The notes beneath the pieces are model-generated. The model searched no databases. It had not been told where the DNA came from and was given only the letters and a program-made list of their open reading frames with translations. Made by a program: the position numbers and the translations under genes. From an archaeon (lineage in GTDB: Archaea; Iainarchaeota; Iainarchaeia; CSSED10-239): 64,000 nt of DNA. The stretch is taken from contig JAKQTP010000138.1 of the NCBI GenBank assembly GCA_029563035.1, positions 124,001 through 188,000 of the forward strand, in the 5' to 3' direction. Below are positions 60,236 through 64,000 of the stretch, piece by piece. Within the stretch, counting starts at the first letter, position 1. Each line of letters starts with the position of its first letter.

Positions 60236-61897
60236 TTATTCCTTTTTACTTTTTTTTAAATTGTGTTTTGTAACAACAAGCTTAGCAATCTCTGCAAACG
60301 CAGGTCTAGTAACAAACGCACCAAGAGCAGCACCAAACATTACTGTTATTGCAAAACCAACAAACTTACTTAAACCAACATTGAAGAAGATTATTGGTAG
60401 CATTGTAACAAACACTGTTGCAACAGATGCAAAGATAATAAAGAACGCACTCTTTACCTTTGCAGTTAGGCTTTGACCTGTTGACGAGGTTTCTTCGCCT
60501 TTCTCTCCTTTTAGCAACTCATCTGTGATTATTATTTCATGATCAACACCTGTACCGATTGCTGCAATAATTCCAGCAATGGTTGCAAGATCAACTCTAA
60601 ATTGTATCAAAGACAAGAAACCCAAAGAAATTATTAATTCAGAGATATCTGAAAATAATATTGGAAAGATTAAATTAAAAACCTTGTATCTTATAAACAA
60701 AACCAAAGCAACTGTAAGCAAAGCAAGCAAACCAATCCATAAAGAATTCTGCAAGAACTCCTTACCCAAGAATGGAGAGATAGACTCTGTGCTTATGCTC
60801 TCTATTGGTATTGGAAGAGAACCAGATTCTAGAATTACCAATAACTCATCAAGTCTTGCTTTTGCTTCTTCTCTGGAATTAGCAGTGCCTGTTATTGTAA
60901 GATTATTGAAAATCTCAAAGCTTGCTGAAGTAGTGGAAGGGGCAGACATATTAGCTACTCCTTCTGTTAATGAAATTATGGATTTTAGACCTGTTGCTTC
61001 CCAGATCCAATAGCCATTCTCTGGCTTATTGATAACTACTACTTTATAGCCAATATCAACCAATTGTTTTCTTATGCTTTCAGGAACATTAGAAGAAACA
61101 ATTGCTTTTGGATATTTGGCAAAGTCCTCTTGAATCTTAGATAGCTGTTCTTCAGATAAATTGTCACCAACAAGATAATAGTTGGTGTTTATTTGAGAGA
61201 TAATCTCATCAAAAGACACTCTTGCACTTGAAACAACATCTGGAGAGACAGGAACTTGTTTTTCGTCAATATATGTTTCATTATCTATAATAAATATCGC
61301 GTCTGTTGGCCTGTCGATAAAGAAATATGTTTTTGCACAATCGTAAACAACAGCGTTGTTCTCATAACCTACTGGAGTGCATTTGTGGAAGGTCATCTCT
61401 GCAAATCTTCTTGAGGCCTCAGGAGATAACATAAATGGCAGAACCCATTGGCTTGAACCTAACTTGTCCATTGTTTGGATACCGTAGCCTTTTGCAGGAT
61501 CTTTATAGATTGTTCTGATATCTTCACCAACAAACAAAAGATTACCATCAATTGTTGCTTCAAACTTACCTTGTTTTAAAAGAGTGTTTTTCAGTCTAGC
61601 AATTTCATCAGGATTAGACTCTGCAAGCTGTGCTGTAATATACTGGTTACCAGAAGAAGTAACCTTTGCATCCTTTAAGCCAGCCCAGTCAAGTCTGCTA
61701 TTAATTACAGAAACTACTCGAGGCATCTCTTCAGGAGAAACTTGATTTTCAAGAACTATTGAAAAAGAAGTACCACCAGAGAAATCAACACCATACTGTA
61801 GCCCTTTGGTTAATAGTAAAATTATTGATAGTGCTAAAATCAATAACCAAATAATAACAATCGGTTTTTTAAATAAACTTTTCATATTGAAAAACAC
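60236..61897 (-). CDS. secD: Protein translocase subunit SecD
   Basis: The 553-residue protein has an N-terminal transmembrane helix (IVIIWLLILALSIILLL) and the conserved GVDFSGGTSFSI. A large extracytoplasmic P1-like domain with no clear motif follows. Five C-terminal helices then contain FRVDLATIAGIIAAIGTGVDHEIIITDEL (D5 motif). SecDF uses the proton gradient to pull translocating proteins outside. The archaeal gene order secF-secD is seen here, with a 6-nt gap. Confidence 0.94.
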   Translation of the reverse strand: MFFNMKSLFKKPIVIIWLLILALSIILLLTKGLQYGVDFSGGTSFSIVLENQVSPEEMPRVVSVINSRLDWAGLKDAKVTSSGNQYITAQLAESNPDEIARLKNTLLKQGKFEATIDGNLLFVGEDIRTIYKDPAKGYGIQTMDKLGSSQWVLPFMLSPEASRRFAEMTFHKCTPVGYENNAVVYDCAKTYFFIDRPTDAIFIIDNETYIDEKQVPVSPDVVSSARVSFDEIISQINTNYYLVGDNLSEEQLSKIQEDFAKYPKAIVSSNVPESIRKQLVDIGYKVVVINKPENGYWIWEATGLKSIISLTEGVANMSAPSTTSASFEIFNNLTITGTANSREEAKARLDELLVILESGSLPIPIESISTESISPFLGKEFLQNSLWIGLLALLTVALVLFIRYKVFNLIFPILFSDISELIISLGFLSLIQFRVDLATIAGIIAAIGTGVDHEIIITDELLKGEKGEETSSTGQSLTAKVKSAFFIIFASVATVFVTMLPIIFFNVGLSKFVGFAITVMFGAALGAFVTRPAFAEIAKLVVTKHNLKKSKKE

Positions 61898-61903
61898 CTT
61901 TTT

Positions 61904-62989
61904 TTAATTTTTGTTTTTATTTTTTCTTTGAACATAAGTGATTATTGCTGGTGCATTGAAGAACCATGTTGCGATTATGTCTCCAAGTAAACCAAAGAAT
62001 AATATTGAAGCAATCTCTAAGATTACTGACATCTGCATGAAATATGAAATTACTGCCATAACAGCAACTGTTATTATTGTTGTTATAGTCATTGTCATAC
62101 CTGTTGTCATGGCCTTGTTTGTAGCAGTAAAAACATCATCTGTTCTGTTCTTTAATACCTTTGTGCTAAGAAGGATATTGTCATCTACTGCATAACCAAT
62201 AAGCATTAATAGCGTTGGTATTGTTGCTAGACTTAATGGCAAGCCTAAGATTGCCATTCCTGCAAGGCCTGCCAGAATGTCAAAGATTACTGCAACGATA
62301 ACTAAACCTGTAGGGATAATCTTTTTAAAGAACAAATACAAAACAAATGACAATAATATAAAAGAAATAATACCAACCTTTATTGAAGACTTGACAAAAT
62401 CAGAACCAAGAGTTGCAGAAATCTCTCTTGTCTGAATTCTTGCCTCATCTTCCAGGTTTAATTCAGATTTTACAAAATGAATAATTGAATTATTGAAATT
62501 ATTGTTTGCAAGAATTATTGTCTCGTTAATATATACTTTTAAATCCTCTTTATTTGTAAAAGAATCAATCTCGTCTATATCTTTTTGAGAAAGATATTTT
62601 TTTTCTAGTAATGGTGCAAATAAAGATTTGCTATTTGTTTTTAAATCAACTAAGGCAGTGTTTGTAAAATCAAGCTTTGCTTTCTCTGCTCTTGCGATTT
62701 CAATCTCCGGGCTATTAGAATATTCTATGATTAGTCCACTGCTTGTTGGACCAGTTGTCTCTCTTATAATTACCTCTTGAAAGCCGTATTTTTCTCTTAT
62801 AGAATCTTCAAGCTTTAATTGATCGATTGGCGCCCCCCTTTCGTGTCTGATAATCAGCTGGTTTCCGCCTTTTAGGTCTATTCCCTTCTCTACACCAGGA
62901 GTGACAAACACTAATATCAAGCAGATAATTGCCATTAGAAATGGAAGAATCATTAGTTTTTTATAATTCTTTTCTGTAATTAAATTCAT
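61904..62989 (-). CDS. secF: Protein translocase subunit SecF
   Basis: The 361-residue protein has an N-terminal helix followed by GIDLKGGNQLIIRHERGAP, a P4-like domain, and five C-terminal helices with GLPLSLATIPTLLMLIGYAVDDNILLSTKVLKNR. It is the partner of SecD (60236). The gene is the first of the run and has a TATATAAAATATTATATT promoter region near 63025-63050. It is longer than bacterial SecF (about 300). Confidence 0.93.
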   Translation of the reverse strand: MNLITEKNYKKLMILPFLMAIICLILVFVTPGVEKGIDLKGGNQLIIRHERGAPIDQLKLEDSIREKYGFQEVIIRETTGPTSSGLIIEYSNSPEIEIARAEKAKLDFTNTALVDLKTNSKSLFAPLLEKKYLSQKDIDEIDSFTNKEDLKVYINETIILANNNFNNSIIHFVKSELNLEDEARIQTREISATLGSDFVKSSIKVGIISFILLSFVLYLFFKKIIPTGLVIVAVIFDILAGLAGMAILGLPLSLATIPTLLMLIGYAVDDNILLSTKVLKNRTDDVFTATNKAMTTGMTMTITTIITVAVMAVISYFMQMSVILEIASILFFGLLGDIIATWFFNAPAIITYVQRKNKNKN

Positions 62990-63109
62990 AGATTTTTACA
63001 CCGTTTTACTAATTTGAAATAAGAAGTATATATAAAATATTATATTTATATATATTTTATTAACCAATTGCTTTAAATACCTTTTTTATTAAAGAAAAGA
63101 GAAAAAAAT

Positions 63110-64000
63110 ATGAACTTTCCAAAAATAGAAAAATCAAAAGAACTACTTGATAATGTTATAACTAATGTTAGAAAGATGAAAGACTTTCAAAAAAACGAGT
63201 TTTCTCACAAGTATGTCTCTGCTTATCAGATAGCAATAACTGATAGACTAAATAGAATAAACAACAAGCTACCAGACTATGAGATAAAAAACGAATATTA
63301 CCAGATGATGTTTAAGAACATCTGTCCTAAAAGCACAATGGAGAAATACAAGAACCACATTGCTAGCACTGTTACTGTTGTTAACAAGATATCTGAGAAA
63401 TATAAAAAATTATTTTTGAAAATGCAAAGCAGAAGAAGCAGTAAATTTGATAAAGAGAAGTTTGTAAGAATAAAGAAAGAATATGTTGGAAGAATTGCTT
63501 CAATTGTTAAAAATCTGGACAGCACATTTTCAAAGCTTTTGGATCTTGAAAAAGAATTTTCAAGAATTGCTAGCCCTGACTTTAATCTTAGGACTATTGT
63601 TCTTGTGGGAATACCAAATGCAGGAAAGACCACTTATCTTACAAAGATTACTGAGGCAACGCCAGAGATTAACAGCTATGAATTTACTACTAAAGCCTTG
63701 AATATTGGCTTTTTCAAAAGAAGGCAAGACATCTATCAAGTAATTGATACGCCAGGGTTAGTACATACTGAATTTAAAGAAATGAATGCTATTGAAAAGC
63801 AAGCAATTGCAGCAATCAAAGCAATCTCTGACTTGGTTGTTTTTGTATATAATCCAACTTTAGACAAAGAAAAGCAAATTGCTATGTTAAAAACAATAAA
63901 GGAAAACAACCCTGAAAAGAAGGTAGTGGTGTCTAGCACTTACACAAAAAATCAGGAAATGGAAGGTCAAGAAAACATAAGTATAAAAGAACTTCTAGAA
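63110..64000 (+). CDS. Nog1-like GTPase (partial, C-terminus beyond the window edge)
   Basis: From the ATG at 63110 to the window edge 297 residues are open. The N-terminal helical domain (FPKIEKSKELLDNVITNVRKM) matches Nog1, which assembles the large ribosomal subunit. The GTPase domain has G1 VLVGIPNAGKTTYL (about 165-178), G2 YEFTTKALNIG, G3 VIDTPGLVH, and a partial G4 region VVSSTYTKN. It runs off the window. It is divergent from secF with an AT-rich 120-nt gap. Confidence 0.88.
   Translation, partial: MNFPKIEKSKELLDNVITNVRKMKDFQKNEFSHKYVSAYQIAITDRLNRINNKLPDYEIKNEYYQMMFKNICPKSTMEKYKNHIASTVTVVNKISEKYKKLFLKMQSRRSSKFDKEKFVRIKKEYVGRIASIVKNLDSTFSKLLDLEKEFSRIASPDFNLRTIVLVGIPNAGKTTYLTKITEATPEINSYEFTTKALNIGFFKRRQDIYQVIDTPGLVHTEFKEMNAIEKQAIAAIKAISDLVVFVYNPTLDKEKQIAMLKTIKENNPEKKVVVSSTYTKNQEMEGQENISIKELLE

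Overview
The window is a compact, strongly AT-rich archaeal chromosome segment. The archaeal assignment is secure: it carries aEF1B, aRF1, aIF2-alpha, ribosomal proteins eS17, uS15 and eS1, RNA polymerase subunits K and L, PCNA, two Orc1/Cdc6 proteins, both primase subunits, a GINS protein, the proteasome beta subunit, Pelota, archaeal SecD/SecF, two diphthamide enzymes, and leaderless genes with TATA boxes about 26 nt upstream. Short intergenic gaps, overlapping genes, reduced versions of families (an NFACT-R-only protein, a short sortase-like protein) and split TadB/TadC-like pilus proteins suggest a DPANN lineage of the Woesearchaeota/Pacearchaeota type. That placement is an inference from gene style, not from a tree.

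Layout. 1-7.5 kb: EF1B, a zinc-ribbon protein, tRNA-Arg(UCG), the CCA-adding enzyme, Dph2, an AK6-type kinase, the termination nuclease FttA, proteasome beta and an FKBP isomerase. After a 0.4 kb gene-free stretch comes Hel308. 10-21 kb is a long minus-strand run: Rad50, an unknown HxH protein, PriS, GINS, aIF2-alpha, a PAC2-type protein and HerA, then a phosphoribosyltransferase-like gene, aRF1 and TruD. 21.3-24.2 kb: two small prepilin-like genes, an HExxH membrane protein, an unknown protein, RpoK and eS17. 24-29 kb: Pelota, an unknown protein, phosphoglycerate mutase, PriL and a SpoIIM-like membrane protein. 29-34 kb: Csl4, RpoL, signal peptidase and PCNA, a convergent Orc1/Cdc6, then four overlapping prepilin-like genes. 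34-36 kb: diphthine synthase, DUF357 and EndA. 36-40 kb: a pilus operon with two TadB/C-like proteins and four pilins that share a four-cysteine pattern.

40-49 kb: a TGS GTPase, two methyltransferases, TatD, an M50 protease, the NFACT-R protein, an Lrp-like regulator, a second Orc1/Cdc6, a histidine phosphatase and the tRNA thiolases MnmA and ThiI. 49-57 kb: SepF with an unknown tail-anchored neighbour, a tRNA-dihydrouridine synthase, an unknown exported protein, NAC, valyl-tRNA synthetase and Bud32. 57-64 kb: uS15, eS1, a DUF92 membrane protein, a short archaeosortase/exosortase-like protein behind an inverted-repeat promoter, a small membrane protein, SecD, SecF and the start of a Nog1-type GTPase.

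Most of the segment is information processing: replication and repair, translation and tRNA maturation or modification, transcription, and ribosome rescue. The accessory interest is at the cell surface: ten prepilin-like genes in three places, split pilus platform proteins without a nearby ATPase, two or three membrane metalloproteases or sortase-like enzymes, and a SepF locus. No IS element, CRISPR array, prophage or rRNA gene is seen.
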